From an uncultured Pseudoxanthomonas sp. (lineage in GTDB: Bacteria; Pseudomonadota; Gammaproteobacteria; Xanthomonadales; Xanthomonadaceae): a stretch of DNA of 64,000 nucleotides. The notes below the pieces were generated by a model, which saw only the letters and a list, made by a program, of their open reading frames with translations, had not been told where the DNA came from and ran no database searches. The stretch is taken from the NCBI GenBank assembly GCA_946479745.1, contig CAMLGZ010000006.1, forward strand, positions 1 through 64,000. Reading direction: 5' to 3'. Both the position numbers and the translations under genes were made by a program. Below are positions 1 to 8,069 of this stretch, piece after piece. Numbering within the stretch: position 1 is the first letter of the stretch; each line of letters begins with the position of its first letter.

Positions 1-1
1 A

Positions 2-2371
2 GCGGTGATCGACCGCTTCAAGCCGCGCGAAGACATCAAGCAGCGCCTGGCCGAAAGTTTTGAAACCGCGCTGAAACTCGGCGACGGCATGGCCTCGGTG
101 CAATCGCTGGACAACACCGACGCCGCGCCGCTGTTGTTCTCCTCCAAATACAGCTGCCCGGTCTGCGATTACTCCCTGCCGGAGCTGGAACCGCGCCTGT
201 TCTCGTTCAACTCGCCAGTCGGCGCCTGCCCGACCTGCGATGGCCTGGGCGTCGCCCAGTTCTTCGATCCGGCGCGCGTGGTGGTGCATCCGGAACTCTC
301 GCTCTCCGCCGGCGCGGTGCGCGGCTGGGATCGGCGCAACGCCTATTACTTCCAGCTGATCGCTTCGCTGGCCAAGCATTACCAGTTCGATGTGGACGCG
401 CCGTGGCAGTCGCTGCCCGAAAGCGTGCGCCAGGCTGTGCTCTACGGCAGCGGCAGCGAGCTGATCACTTTCACTTATCTGACCGACTCCGGCGGGCGTA
501 ACCAGCGCAAGCACAAGTTCGAAGGCATCGTGCCGAACCTGGACCGGCGTTATCGCGAAACCGAATCGGCGGCGGTGCGCGAGGAGCTGGCCAAGTACAT
601 CAGCGACCAGCCCTGCCCCGACTGCGGCGGCGCGCGTTTGAACCGGTCCGCGCGCAACGTGTTCTTGGCCGACCGTGCGTTGCCGGAACTGGTGGTGCTG
701 CCGGTCGACGAAGCGCTGGCGTTCTTCCGCAAGCTTTCGCTGCCGGGCTGGCGTGGCGAGATCGCGACCAAGATCGTCAAGGAAATCGGCGAACGCCTGG
801 GCTTCCTGGTCGATGTCGGACTCGACTATCTGACCCTGGAGCGCAAGGCCGACACTTTGTCCGGCGGTGAAGCCCAACGCATCCGCCTGGCCTCGCAGAT
901 CGGCGCCGGCCTGGTGGGCGTGATGTACGTGCTGGACGAACCCAGCATCGGTCTGCACCAGCGCGACAACGAGCGTCTGCTCGGCACGCTGACGCGTCTG
1001 CGCGACCTGGGCAACACGGTGATCGTGGTGGAACACGACGAGGATGCGATCCGCGCCGCCGATTACATCCTGGATATCGGGCCCTATGCCGGCGTGCATG
1101 GCGGCGAAATCGTGGCCGAGGGGCAGCTGGCCGATATCCTGAAAGCGCCGCGCTCGCTGACCGGGCAATTCCTGTCGGGCAAGCGCCGCATCGAGATTCC
1201 GACCCTGCGCCACAAGGCGAATCCGAAGATGACCCTGCATCTTCGCGGCGCCAGCGGCAACAACCTGAAAGATGTGGATCTGGATATCGCGGCTGGTCTG
1301 TTTACCTGCATCACAGGCGTATCCGGTTCCGGCAAGTCCACACTGATCAACGACACGCTGTACACATTGGCGGCCAACGAGATCAACGGCGCCTCGCACA
1401 AGCCGGCGCCGTATCGCGAAGTGGAAGGCCTGGACCTGTTCGACAAAGTCGTGGACATCGACCAGTCGCCGATCGGACGCACCCCTCGCTCCAACCCGGC
1501 GACCTACACCGGTCTGTTCACGCCCTTGCGTGAGCTGTTCGCGCAGGTGCCCGAATCGCGCGCGCGCGGCTATTCTCCGGGGCGTTTCAGCTTCAACGTG
1601 CGTGGCGGCCGCTGCGAAGCCTGCCAGGGCGACGGCCTGATCAAGGTGGAAATGCACTTCCTGCCCGATGTCTACGTGCCTTGCGATGTCTGCCACGGCA
1701 AGCGCTACAACCGCGAGACGCTGGAGATCACCTACAAGGGCCATAACATCAGCGACATCCTGGAGATGACGGTCGAGGACGCGCTGAAACTGTTCGAGCC
1801 GGTGCCCGCACTGGCCCGCAAGCTGGAAACCCTGATAGACGTGGGCTTGAGCTACATCAAACTGGGCCAAAGCGCGACCACGCTGTCCGGCGGCGAAGCG
1901 CAACGCGTGAAATTGTCGAAGGAACTTTCGCGCCGCGACACCGGACGCACGCTCTACATCCTGGACGAGCCGACCACCGGCCTGCACTTCCATGACATCG
2001 AGCACCTGCTGGCGGTGCTGCACAAGCTGCGCGACGACGGCAACACCATCGTGGTGATCGAGCACAACCTGGACGTGATCAAGACCGCCGACTGGGTGGT
2101 GGACCTGGGTCCGGAAGGCGGCCATCGCGGCGGACAGATCCTGGCTACCGGCACGCCCGAGCAGATCGCAGCCCATCCGGCGTCCTACACGGGACAATTC
2201 CTGGCCAAACTGTTGCCCAAGTCGAAAGCCGCCAAGGGCGAGAAGCCGGCCGCGCTGGCCAAGCCGGCGGTTCTGCCGCAGCGCAAATCGGTACTCAAGC
2301 AAGCCGCCAAAGATGCCAAGGCAGCGGCGAGCGCAGCGAAGAAAACTGCGAAAAAGAAGGCGGCCAAGTGA
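2..2371 (+). CDS. uvrA: UvrABC excinuclease subunit A, 5'-truncated by window edge
   Basis: UvrA is the damage-sensing ATPase of nucleotide excision repair. The reading frame is open to the left edge, so roughly 200 N-terminal residues (including the first Walker A) lie outside the window. Visible are the CPVC/CPTC zinc-finger pairs near codons 50-80, the first ABC signature LSGGEAQR with LDEPSIGLH, the second Walker [10 protein letters not shown] near codon 440, a second zinc module (CEAC/CDVC), a second LSGGEAQR and [10 protein letters not shown]. After about codon 737 the protein carries a Lys/Ala/Pro-rich tail of some 50 residues, not part of the E. coli-type protein. The stop overlaps the GTG start of the next gene by 4 bases, so the thioesterase is probably cotranscribed. 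Confidence 0.98.
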   Translation, partial: AVIDRFKPREDIKQRLAESFETALKLGDGMASVQSLDNTDAAPLLFSSKYSCPVCDYSLPELEPRLFSFNSPVGACPTCDGLGVAQFFDPARVVVHPELSLSAGAVRGWDRRNAYYFQLIASLAKHYQFDVDAPWQSLPESVRQAVLYGSGSELITFTYLTDSGGRNQRKHKFEGIVPNLDRRYRETESAAVREELAKYISDQPCPDCGGARLNRSARNVFLADRALPELVVLPVDEALAFFRKLSLPGWRGEIATKIVKEIGERLGFLVDVGLDYLTLERKADTLSGGEAQRIRLASQIGAGLVGVMYVLDEPSIGLHQRDNERLLGTLTRLRDLGNTVIVVEHDEDAIRAADYILDIGPYAGVHGGEIVAEGQLADILKAPRSLTGQFLSGKRRIEIPTLRHKANPKMTLHLRGASGNNLKDVDLDIAAGLFTCITGVSGSGKSTLINDTLYTLAANEINGASHKPAPYREVEGLDLFDKVVDIDQSPIGRTPRSNPATYTGLFTPLRELFAQVPESRARGYSPGRFSFNVRGGRCEACQGDGLIKVEMHFLPDVYVPCDVCHGKRYNRETLEITYKGHNISDILEMTVEDALKLFEPVPALARKLETLIDVGLSYIKLGQSATTLSGGEAQRVKLSKELSRRDTGRTLYILDEPTTGLHFHDIEHLLAVLHKLRDDGNTIVVIEHNLDVIKTADWVVDLGPEGGHRGGQILATGTPEQIAAHPASYTGQFLAKLLPKSKAAKGEKPAALAKPAVLPQRKSVLKQAAKDAKAAASAAKKTAKKKAAK

Positions 2372-2781
2372 CGGTCCAGCCAGGCTTGCCGGTCGCGCGG
2401 ACCGCTATCAGCGTGCGCTGGGGCGACATGGATGCGTTCAACCATGTCAACAACGCGCAGTATCTGCGCTATCTGGAAGAAGCGCGCGTGCAATGGCTCG
2501 CGAGCATTCCCGGCATATCGCTGTCCGACCGCATCGCTCCCGTATTGGTGGCGAGCAACGTCAATTATCGGCAGCCGATCGAGTGGCCGAGCGAAATCGC
2601 GGTGGAATTATTCATCGAAAGAATCGGCAACAGCAGTCTGACCATGAGCCATCGCATGCTGTCTTCGACCGATGCCTCCGTACTGTATTCCGACGGCAAT
2701 GTGGTGATGGTGTGGATCGATACGCAGACCGGCGAAAGCGTTGCGCTGCCGGATGCGGTACGGGCCGCCTGCGCTGCCTGA
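2368..2781 (+). CDS. Acyl-CoA thioesterase, 4HBT hotdog family
   Basis: A 137-residue single-domain hotdog protein of the YbgC/FadM-like 4-hydroxybenzoyl-CoA thioesterase family, expected to hydrolyse acyl-CoA thioesters in the cytoplasm. The N-terminal signature [17 protein letters not shown] contains the family's catalytic Asp (DMD) and the HVNN stretch. It starts with GTG inside the uvrA stop region (GTGA overlap), which argues for translational coupling to uvrA; the pairing has no obvious functional logic. Substrate chain length cannot be read from the sequence. Confidence 0.85.
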   Translation: MTVQPGLPVARTAISVRWGDMDAFNHVNNAQYLRYLEEARVQWLASIPGISLSDRIAPVLVASNVNYRQPIEWPSEIAVELFIERIGNSSLTMSHRMLSSTDASVLYSDGNVVMVWIDTQTGESVALPDAVRAACAA

Positions 2782-2853
2782 CACTAGAAAATCCAGCTCA
2801 TTACCTGACGGTAGAAAATTCCTGTCCGTCGCCTGACGATAAAAAAGAACACA

Positions 2854-2950
2854 TTCGTGGTGAGCCTGTCGAACCACGCCTTTCGCTGGAATCTCGAACA
2901 GAAGGTTTTACTGGTCCGCTAAGAGCGTGGTTCGACAGGCTCACCACGAA
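2854..2950. repeat. REP-like inverted repeat, 26-bp arms
   Basis: Two perfect 26-base inverted arms (2854-2879 and 2925-2950) built around GGTGAGCCTGTCGAACCACG are separated by 45 bases. Arms of this type recur in intergenic DNA of many proteobacteria, including xanthomonads. It lies between the 3' ends of the convergent thioesterase and copper-chaperone genes, where a folded RNA could act as a bidirectional transcript end, but there is no T-run. Confidence 0.85.
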
Positions 2951-3000
2951 CGGGTTTCAGAATATCTTCCCGCGGCCACCTATCGTTTCATGGCCGCTCA

Positions 3001-3447
3001 CTAAGGCGCCGGCTTCCTTACCACCAGCTCGGACAGCACCTCACGCCCATCCTGCAGTTTGAACTGCACCACTACCTTGCTGCCTTCCTTCAATGGCGCG
3101 CGTGGCTGCATCAGCATCAGATGCAGACCGCCAGGCTTGAGCGTGGCCGAATCGTCGGGCGCAATCCGCAGTTGCTCGACCTCGCGCATGCGGTTGACGC
3201 CGTCTACGTTGCGGGTTTCGTGGATCGACACCTCGCCGAAGGCCGGGCTGCTGGCCGACACGATCACCACCGGCATCGGACAGGGATTGGCGATACGGCC
3301 GAACCCGGCCATCATCGGCATGGCCGCGGGCGGCAGCCTTACCCAGCCCTCTTTCATGACCGGTGCGCACTCTTTCGCGCTTGCCTGCAATGCGCTGGCA
3401 GCCAACAGCAGCGCAACCGCCCATTTCCCAAAATGTCGTTTGTCCAT
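3001..3447 (-). CDS. Periplasmic copper chaperone, PCuAC family
   Basis: A 148-residue exported protein of the PCuA(C) family (formerly DUF461), which carries Cu(I) in the periplasm, typically toward the CuA site of cytochrome c oxidase. The signal peptide ends near residue 24 (ASA). The copper ligand set H-x(n)-M-x(n)-H-x-M is visible as SIHET, NRMREVE and GLHLML. I chose the ATG at 3447 because the peptide that follows (MDKRHFGKW) begins a good signal sequence; an upstream in-frame ATG at 3495 would put 16 unlikely residues in front. The gene is divergent from the enoyl-CoA isomerase gene with no room for a long promoter region. Confidence 0.87.
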   Translation of the reverse strand: MDKRHFGKWAVALLLAASALQASAKECAPVMKEGWVRLPPAAMPMMAGFGRIANPCPMPVVIVSASSPAFGEVSIHETRNVDGVNRMREVEQLRIAPDDSATLKPGGLHLMLMQPRAPLKEGSKVVVQFKLQDGREVLSELVVRKPAP

Positions 3448-3485
3448 GGGCTTATGATATCCGCCGAACCCACCGGAGAAAGTGA

Positions 3486-4262
3486 ATGACCGCACTCGTC
3501 GAAATCATCGCCCACGGCGATATCCGCGAGATCCGCCTGGCGCGCACGCCGGTCAATGCGCTCAACACCGACCTGTGCCGGGCGCTGATCGCGGCATTGA
3601 ATGCGGCGGCGGCCGACGGCGTGCACGGTATCGTGCTTTCCGGCAACGAGAAGGTGTTTTCCGCCGGGCTGGACGTGCCTCATCTGATGTCGCATGGCGA
3701 AGACCGGCATGCCCTGCTGGACAGCTGGCACGCCTTCTTCGGCGTGGCCCGCACGTTGGCCGAATCGCGGGTGCCGGTGGTGGCCGCACTGACCGGGCAT
3801 TCCCCCGCCGGCGGCTGCGTGCTGGCGCTTTGCTGCGACTACCGGATCATGGCGCGCAGTCCCGACCCGTCGCGGCCGTTCGCCATCGGTCTCAACGAAA
3901 CCCAGGTGGGCCTGGTGGCGCCGGAAGGTATCCAGCAGTTGATGCGCAGAGTGGTCGGCATCTATCGCGCCGAGCGTCTGCTGGTGGCCGGCGAACTGGT
4001 GCCCGCCGATCGCGCGCTCGAAATCGGATTGATCGACGAATTGGTCGCCGGCAACGAAGTAGTGCCGCGTGCGGTGGCCTGGTTGCAGCGGTTGTTGCAG
4101 CTGCCCACCCATCCGATGCTGCAAACCCGCACCATCGCCCGTGCTGACCTGGTGGCCGCATTGCATCCCGACAACATCCAGATGGACCGCTTTATCGAGG
4201 CATGGTATTCGCCGGACACGCAGACCGCCTTGCAGGCGCTGGTCGCGAAATTAGGCAAGTAG
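3486..4262 (+). CDS. Crotonase-family delta3,delta2-enoyl-CoA isomerase (ECI1-like)
   Basis: A 258-residue crotonase-fold enzyme. Two stretches match the mitochondrial dodecenoyl-CoA isomerase (ECI1) type rather than hydratases: SPAGGCVLALCCDYRI, giving the second oxyanion-hole amide, and GLNETQVGLVAP, whose Glu is the single catalytic acid of that isomerase. Hydratases have two catalytic glutamates, as the other crotonase at 8070 does. The expected role is shifting 3-enoyl-CoA to 2-trans-enoyl-CoA during oxidation of unsaturated fatty acids. A GGAG ribosome site lies 8 bases before the ATG. The TAG stop sits inside the first bases of a GTAG-headed repeat. Confidence 0.85.
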   Translation: MTALVEIIAHGDIREIRLARTPVNALNTDLCRALIAALNAAAADGVHGIVLSGNEKVFSAGLDVPHLMSHGEDRHALLDSWHAFFGVARTLAESRVPVVAALTGHSPAGGCVLALCCDYRIMARSPDPSRPFAIGLNETQVGLVAPEGIQQLMRRVVGIYRAERLLVAGELVPADRALEIGLIDELVAGNEVVPRAVAWLQRLLQLPTHPMLQTRTIARADLVAALHPDNIQMDRFIEAWYSPDTQTALQALVAKLGK

Positions 4263-4330
4263 GTCGGGGCTAAGCTCCCGACTTGGGGAAGGACGGTGCC
4301 CGTGCATCGGGGGCGTAGCCCCCACCTACG
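4259..4330. repeat. GTAG-headed palindromic repeat between convergent genes
   Basis: An inverted pair of GTAGGTCGGGGCTA-type arms (4259-4282 and about 4304-4330). The left GTAG supplies the TAG stop of the isomerase gene and, on the other strand, the right arm supplies the TAG stop of the sulfurtransferase gene. Related arms recur at 9902 and at 48728-48834. Confidence 0.85.
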
Positions 4331-5183
4331 GGCCGGTGGCTATCGGCCGCGAGGGATCGCTGATCCAGCCGCTCCAGGAGCCTGCATAGACTCGCGCACC
4401 ATGCAGGCCGGCATGCTCCATCGCCAGCAGCAGATGGCAGGCAGTGACGCCGGAGCCGCACATCACCACCGCTTCCTCGGGCTTGCGCCCTGACAGCATC
4501 GGCGCAAGCTGATCGCGCAGTTCGGCGGACGATTTGAAGCGGCCGTCGCGCAAGCTCTGCGAGAACGGATGATTTACCGCACCGGCGATGTGGCCGGCAA
4601 CCGGGTCCAAAGGCTCTACCTCGCCGCGGAAGCGCTCTGCGGCACGGACATCGAACAGCCAGCCCGTGGGATCGCCCTGGCGCGCTAGCACCTCGTCAGC
4701 ATCGGCGATCGCTGCGCGATCAAAACGCTCGGGATACGGCGCGACCTCATCGATGCGGGTCGGTTCGCTGGTTTCCGGCAACTGCCCGGCACGCCATGCA
4801 TCCAGTCCGCCATTCAGGACCACGACGCGCTCATGCCCAAGCAATTTCAGCAACCACCAAAAGCGTGCGGCCGCCATGCTGCCGTCGCCCGCATCGTAAA
4901 CCACGACCTGATGCTCGGGTGCGATGCCCCACTGGCCGAGCTTGCGGGTGAAATCGTCGTCTTCCGGCAACGGATGCCTGCCCTGCCCGGTCTTTTGCAG
5001 ATCCGAAAGATCCTGGTTGAGATCGGCATACACGGCACGCGGAATATGCGATTGCCCGTAACCCTGGCGACGCTGCGCCGGATCGACGAGCGAGAATCGC
5101 GCATCGACGATGCGTAGATCGCTGTTGCCGAGCTCGGCAGCCAGGTCCTGCGGTTCGACCAACGTGGTCCACTTCATGCTCAT
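4326..5183 (-). CDS. sseA: 3-mercaptopyruvate/thiosulfate sulfurtransferase
   Basis: A 285-residue protein of two rhodanese domains. The active-site loop CGSGVTA (Cys242) is the form found in 3-mercaptopyruvate sulfurtransferases such as E. coli SseA; thiosulfate enzymes usually have CRKGVTA. It would transfer sulfur from 3-mercaptopyruvate to a thiol or cyanide acceptor. The N-terminal domain lacks the active Cys, as usual. The ATG at 5183 overlaps the stop of the upstream Nudix gene (ATGA), which supports this start over the ATG two codons later and indicates a two-gene leftward operon. The stop codon is provided by a repeat arm. Confidence 0.88.
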   Translation of the reverse strand: MSMKWTTLVEPQDLAAELGNSDLRIVDARFSLVDPAQRRQGYGQSHIPRAVYADLNQDLSDLQKTGQGRHPLPEDDDFTRKLGQWGIAPEHQVVVYDAGDGSMAAARFWWLLKLLGHERVVVLNGGLDAWRAGQLPETSEPTRIDEVAPYPERFDRAAIADADEVLARQGDPTGWLFDVRAAERFRGEVEPLDPVAGHIAGAVNHPFSQSLRDGRFKSSAELRDQLAPMLSGRKPEEAVVMCGSGVTACHLLLAMEHAGLHGARVYAGSWSGWISDPSRPIATGP

Positions 5184-5983
5184 GCGATGCCCGCCAATCT
5201 TTCGCGCAAGTTGAACAGCATGGCCGCGGTCGCGCCCCAGATGCGCTGGCCGGGCCAGTCGTACTCCAGCACCGCACGGCGGCGTCCGCGGTAGTCCACT
5301 TCCACCCGGTGCAGGTTCTCCGGCGCCATCAGGAAATCCAGCGGCACTTCGAACACGTCCGCTACCTCGTCCGGATTGGGCACCGCGACGTATGCGGGAT
5401 CGATCGCCGCCACCACCGGCATCACCCGGAAACCGCTGATAGTGGTGAAAGGATCGAGGAATCCGATCGGGGATATCTGCCTGGCGGTGAGCGCGATTTC
5501 CTCATTGCTTTCGCGGATGGCCGCTGCGATAGGACCAACATCGCTGGCTTCGACGCGGCCGCCCGGAAAACTGACCTGCCCACCGTGGTGCCGCAAGCCG
5601 TCGGTGCGGCGGGTAAGCAATACCTGCGTACCGTGCTCGCGCGGCACCAGCCCTGCCAGCACCGCCGATTCGACCGGCGGTCCAGGCGGCAGCAAGTCGG
5701 CCAGTTCTTCGTGATTCCAGCCTTTGCGGGTGGGCATGGCGGTCAACGGGTGCAAGGCTTTCAGCAATGCATCGCGCTCGCGCAGCAATATCTCGAAACC
5801 CGCGCGCGTCTGCTCACGCCCTGGCAGGACCGACTCCATCAAACGCAGGCGTTCGTCATCGTTCATTTGCGACCAGCGGGCGATCTCTGCAGTCGTCCGC
5901 AGACAACCTTGACATAGCCCGTCGTCAGCCAGGATACAAACGCCGATGCACGGGCTGAGTACGGCGCGGTAAGCGGAATTCAT
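5180..5983 (-). CDS. DUF1289-Nudix fusion, CoA pyrophosphatase-like
   Basis: A 267-residue protein with two parts. Residues 1-40 form a DUF1289-type segment with four cysteines (C12, C16, C24, C27 in SPCIGVC...CQGC), probably a small metal-binding module. Residues from about 95 on are a Nudix hydrolase of the CoA pyrophosphatase type (NudL/NUDT7): GGQVSFPGGRVE, then REsNEEIAL, a Nudix box close to consensus. It probably cleaves CoA or acyl-CoA diphosphate bonds. The start is uncertain: ATG at 5983 begins the conserved part; ATG at 6007 has a slightly better ribosome site (AGGCGG) and would add 8 residues. Coupled to sseA downstream by ATGA. Confidence 0.85.
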   Translation of the reverse strand: MNSAYRAVLSPCIGVCILADDGLCQGCLRTTAEIARWSQMNDDERLRLMESVLPGREQTRAGFEILLRERDALLKALHPLTAMPTRKGWNHEELADLLPPGPPVESAVLAGLVPREHGTQVLLTRRTDGLRHHGGQVSFPGGRVEASDVGPIAAAIRESNEEIALTARQISPIGFLDPFTTISGFRVMPVVAAIDPAYVAVPNPDEVADVFEVPLDFLMAPENLHRVEVDYRGRRRAVLEYDWPGQRIWGATAAMLFNLRERLAGIA

Positions 5984-6059
5984 CGAATGGGACACCAACC
6001 GAAGCATACCGCCTGTACGGCGCATATTGTTCGGAACAAAACAGCATTTCAGAAAAGGC

Positions 6060-6084
6060 TACGCCGGCGCTGGGCCGGCGTAGC
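6060..6084 (-). terminator. Hairpin terminator for the first FKBP gene
   Basis: A CTACGCCGGC stem around a short loop, followed on the minus strand by CCTTTTC. It matches the hairpin downstream of the second FKBP copy (7158-7187) but here lies about 180 bases from the stop because a tandem repeat intervenes. Confidence 0.5.
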
Positions 6085-6116
6085 GGAACTTCACGACTTG
6101 GTGATTTCTAGGTCGC

Positions 6117-6222
6117 TGGATCCCCGCTTGACCAGCCATTGGGCTGTTAATAACCGCGGGGATGACGCGTGGATCCCCGCTTGACCAGCCATTCGGCTGT
6201 TAACAACCGCGGGGATGACGTT
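6117..6222. repeat. Two tandem 53-bp units with ATCCCCGC/GCGGGGAT arms
   Basis: Two 53-base units (6117-6169 and 6170-6222) are nearly identical. Each begins TGGATCCCCGC and ends GCGGGGATGACG, so each is itself an inverted repeat of the widespread CGTCATCCCCGC family. They sit between the first FKBP gene and its likely terminator. A second palindrome (about 6219-6262, GTTTCGGC...GCCGAAAC with CCGCCTGCG arms) follows directly at the FKBP stop. Confidence 0.85.
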
Positions 6223-6263
6223 TCGGCAAAGCCGCCTGCGCTATGCGCAGGCGGGCCGAAACG

Positions 6264-6974
6264 TCACTTGACGCTGACCAGCTTGACTTCGAAAACCACG
6301 GCCTGGTTCGGACCGACAGGCGACTGCGGAGTGTTGCCATAAGCCTTGTCGGCCGGCAGCACCACTTCCCAGCGGGCCCCGGTCGGCATCTGCATGATGG
6401 CTTCGCGCAGACCGGTCAGCGGGATCTCGCTGACCTTGATCGCCATCGGCGCGGGCGCCGCGGTCTGGCCCTGCTGCGGGTTGAAGGTGTCGACGAAGGT
6501 GCGGCCGTCGCTCAGCGAACCCTTGTACTGCATGGTCACGTTGCTGGCCTGGGTCGGCTTGGCGCCGCTGCCGGCCTCGATCACGCGGTACTGGATGCCG
6601 CCCGGCAGGCTCTGTACGCCAGCCTTGCTCTTGTTCTGGGCCAGGAAGGCGTCGCTCTTGGTCTTGTTCTCGGCCGAGGCCTTGTCGAACGCGACCTTGG
6701 CCTTTTCCATCTGGCGCTTCTGCATGGTTTCCACGGCGGTACGCAGTTGGGCGACCGGAACGGTGGGTTCCTTCTTGCCGTAGCCTTCCTGCAGCGCCTT
6801 GACGACCGTATTGATGTCGACGGCTTCGCCGCTTTCGACAAGATTGCGGCCAAGGTCGTAACCGAGCGCGTAGCTCAGTGCATTTTTATCGGGCGCCGGC
6901 GTGGTTTGCGCGAAGGCGGAGCCGGCTACCAGGGTCATGGCCGCAAGGGTGGCGGCAAGCAAACGCAACTTCAT
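6264..6974 (-). CDS. Periplasmic FKBP-type peptidyl-prolyl isomerase, copy 1
   Basis: A 236-residue Mip/FkpA-like prolyl cis-trans isomerase. A signal peptide ends at SAFA (residue 22). An N-terminal dimerisation segment begins LSYALGYDLG, followed by a long alpha-helical linker rich in Lys/Ala/Glu and a C-terminal FKBP domain (VTMQYKGSLSDG through KLVSVK). The ATG at 6974 has GGAGG 10 bases upstream; a TTG three codons earlier is less likely. It is a tandem paralogue of the gene at 7216, and the duplication includes upstream DNA. Expected role: folding of envelope proteins. The FKBP core is slightly longer than in copy 2, with a PQQGQTAAPAP insert. Confidence 0.92.
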   Translation of the reverse strand: MKLRLLAATLAAMTLVAGSAFAQTTPAPDKNALSYALGYDLGRNLVESGEAVDINTVVKALQEGYGKKEPTVPVAQLRTAVETMQKRQMEKAKVAFDKASAENKTKSDAFLAQNKSKAGVQSLPGGIQYRVIEAGSGAKPTQASNVTMQYKGSLSDGRTFVDTFNPQQGQTAAPAPMAIKVSEIPLTGLREAIMQMPTGARWEVVLPADKAYGNTPQSPVGPNQAVVFEVKLVSVK

Positions 6975-7133
6975 TATCAACAAACCTCCGGTTATGGAAT
7001 GGGGCGGTCGAACCGCCCCAGCAGGACGCGCTAGGATAGCGGCCGAGGGGCTTAACCGCCAGTGACGACGGGGCTTGTGACCTGCCCTCAGGCCTGAAGT
7101 TCCGGCTGATTTGCCTGCTTTCCAGCGGCGACC

Positions 7134-7157
7134 ATGGCCGATTCCCCGTTGGTGCCG
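7134..7157 (+). pseudogene. Fossil 5' end of the enoyl-CoA hydratase gene
   Basis: The bases GCGACC-ATG-GCC-GAT-TCC-CCG match the true start of the hydratase gene at 8070 (GCGACC-ATG-ACC-GAC-TCC-CCC); similarity then stops. Further upstream, CAGGCCTGAAGTTCCG occurs at both 7089 and 8023. This is the end of the DNA duplicated together with the FKBP gene, not a functional gene. Confidence 0.7.
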
Positions 7158-7187
7158 GAAAAATTACGCCGGCCAAGGGCCGGCGTA
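7158..7187 (-). terminator. Rho-independent terminator of FKBP copy 2
   Basis: A perfect 11-bp stem TTACGCCGGCC/GGCCGGCGTAA with a 3-base loop is followed on the minus strand by TTTTT, about 30 bases beyond the FKBP stop codon. Confidence 0.82.
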
Positions 7188-7215
7188 ACGGGATTTTAAG
7201 ACCCCCCCCTTGGGC

Positions 7216-7905
7216 TTATTTGACGCTGACCAACTTGATCTCGAACGCCACCGCCAGGTTGGGCGGAAACTCGCTGCGGGGATCGTTTCCATAGGCCTTG
7301 TCGGAAGGCAGGACGATTTCCCACTTGGCGCCAGCGGGCATCTGCGTCAATACGTCACGCATGCCCTGCATCTTGATTTCGCTGACTTTGACACTGGGGA
7401 TCTGCTGCGCAGGACGCGCTTGGGCAGGACGCTGGCCCAGCGGAAAGGGACCGGAAAACTCGAGCTGCACGGTACTGGACGCATTCGGCTTGGCACCGCT
7501 GCCTGCCTCGATGACGCGATACTGGATGCCGCTCGGGAGCGTCTGTACGCCGGCTTTCGTCTTGTTCTGGGCGAGGAACTGGTCGCTTTTGGCCTTGTTG
7601 TCGACTGCCGCCTTGTCATAGGCCGCCTTGTTCCTTTCACTGGTCCGCTTCTGCAGAGCTTCGAGCGCCGTGCGCAGCTGCGCCACGGGAACGGCCGGAT
7701 CCTTCTTGGCATAGCTGTCCTGCAGCGCCTTGATGACCGTATTGAGGTCGATGGGCTCACCCATCTCGTTCAAGTCGAGCCCTGTCTGGTAACCGAGCGC
7801 ATAGCTCAGGTCGTTCTTGTTGGGCGCTGGCGTGGTTTGCGCGAAAGCAGAGCCGGCCAACAGGGTCGTGGCCGCAAGGGCAGCAGTGAGCAAACGTAAC
7901 TTCAT
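7216..7905 (-). CDS. Periplasmic FKBP-type peptidyl-prolyl isomerase, copy 2
   Basis: A 229-residue paralogue of the gene at 6264 with the same plan: signal peptide ending SAFA (MKLRLLTAALA...), Mip-type N-terminal segment LSYALGYQTG, helical linker and C-terminal FKBP domain ending FEIKLVSVK. In the FKBP core the first copy's YKGSLSDG is replaced by LEFSGPFPLGQRPAQAR, so the substrate pocket has diverged. The ATG at 7905 aligns with the start of copy 1; an ATG one codon earlier is also possible. GGAG lies upstream. It is divergent from the hydratase gene and has its own terminator. Confidence 0.9.
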   Translation of the reverse strand: MKLRLLTAALAATTLLAGSAFAQTTPAPNKNDLSYALGYQTGLDLNEMGEPIDLNTVIKALQDSYAKKDPAVPVAQLRTALEALQKRTSERNKAAYDKAAVDNKAKSDQFLAQNKTKAGVQTLPSGIQYRVIEAGSGAKPNASSTVQLEFSGPFPLGQRPAQARPAQQIPSVKVSEIKMQGMRDVLTQMPAGAKWEIVLPSDKAYGNDPRSEFPPNLAVAFEIKLVSVK

Positions 7906-8069
7906 CATCAACAAACTCCAGTGAGTGAAATGGGGAAGTCCAACCGCCCCAGTAAGGCCGCGCCTGCGAGACGCGGTAGCATAGCCGGCAAAGGGCTTGA
8001 CCGCGGGCTTGTGACCCGCCTGCAGGCCTGAAGTTCCGAGTAATTTCCTCACATTTATCGATAGCGACC

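Noticed and set aside
2777..2845. Three CCTGAC-starting segments at 27-28 base spacing after the thioesterase gene, considered as a short tandem repeat.
   Set aside because: Only 6 to 15 bases match between units and the third is poor; chance similarity cannot be excluded.
6117..6222. Two tandem 53-base units considered as a mini CRISPR.
   Set aside because: No spacers: units are directly joined and each is itself a palindrome; no cas genes in the window.
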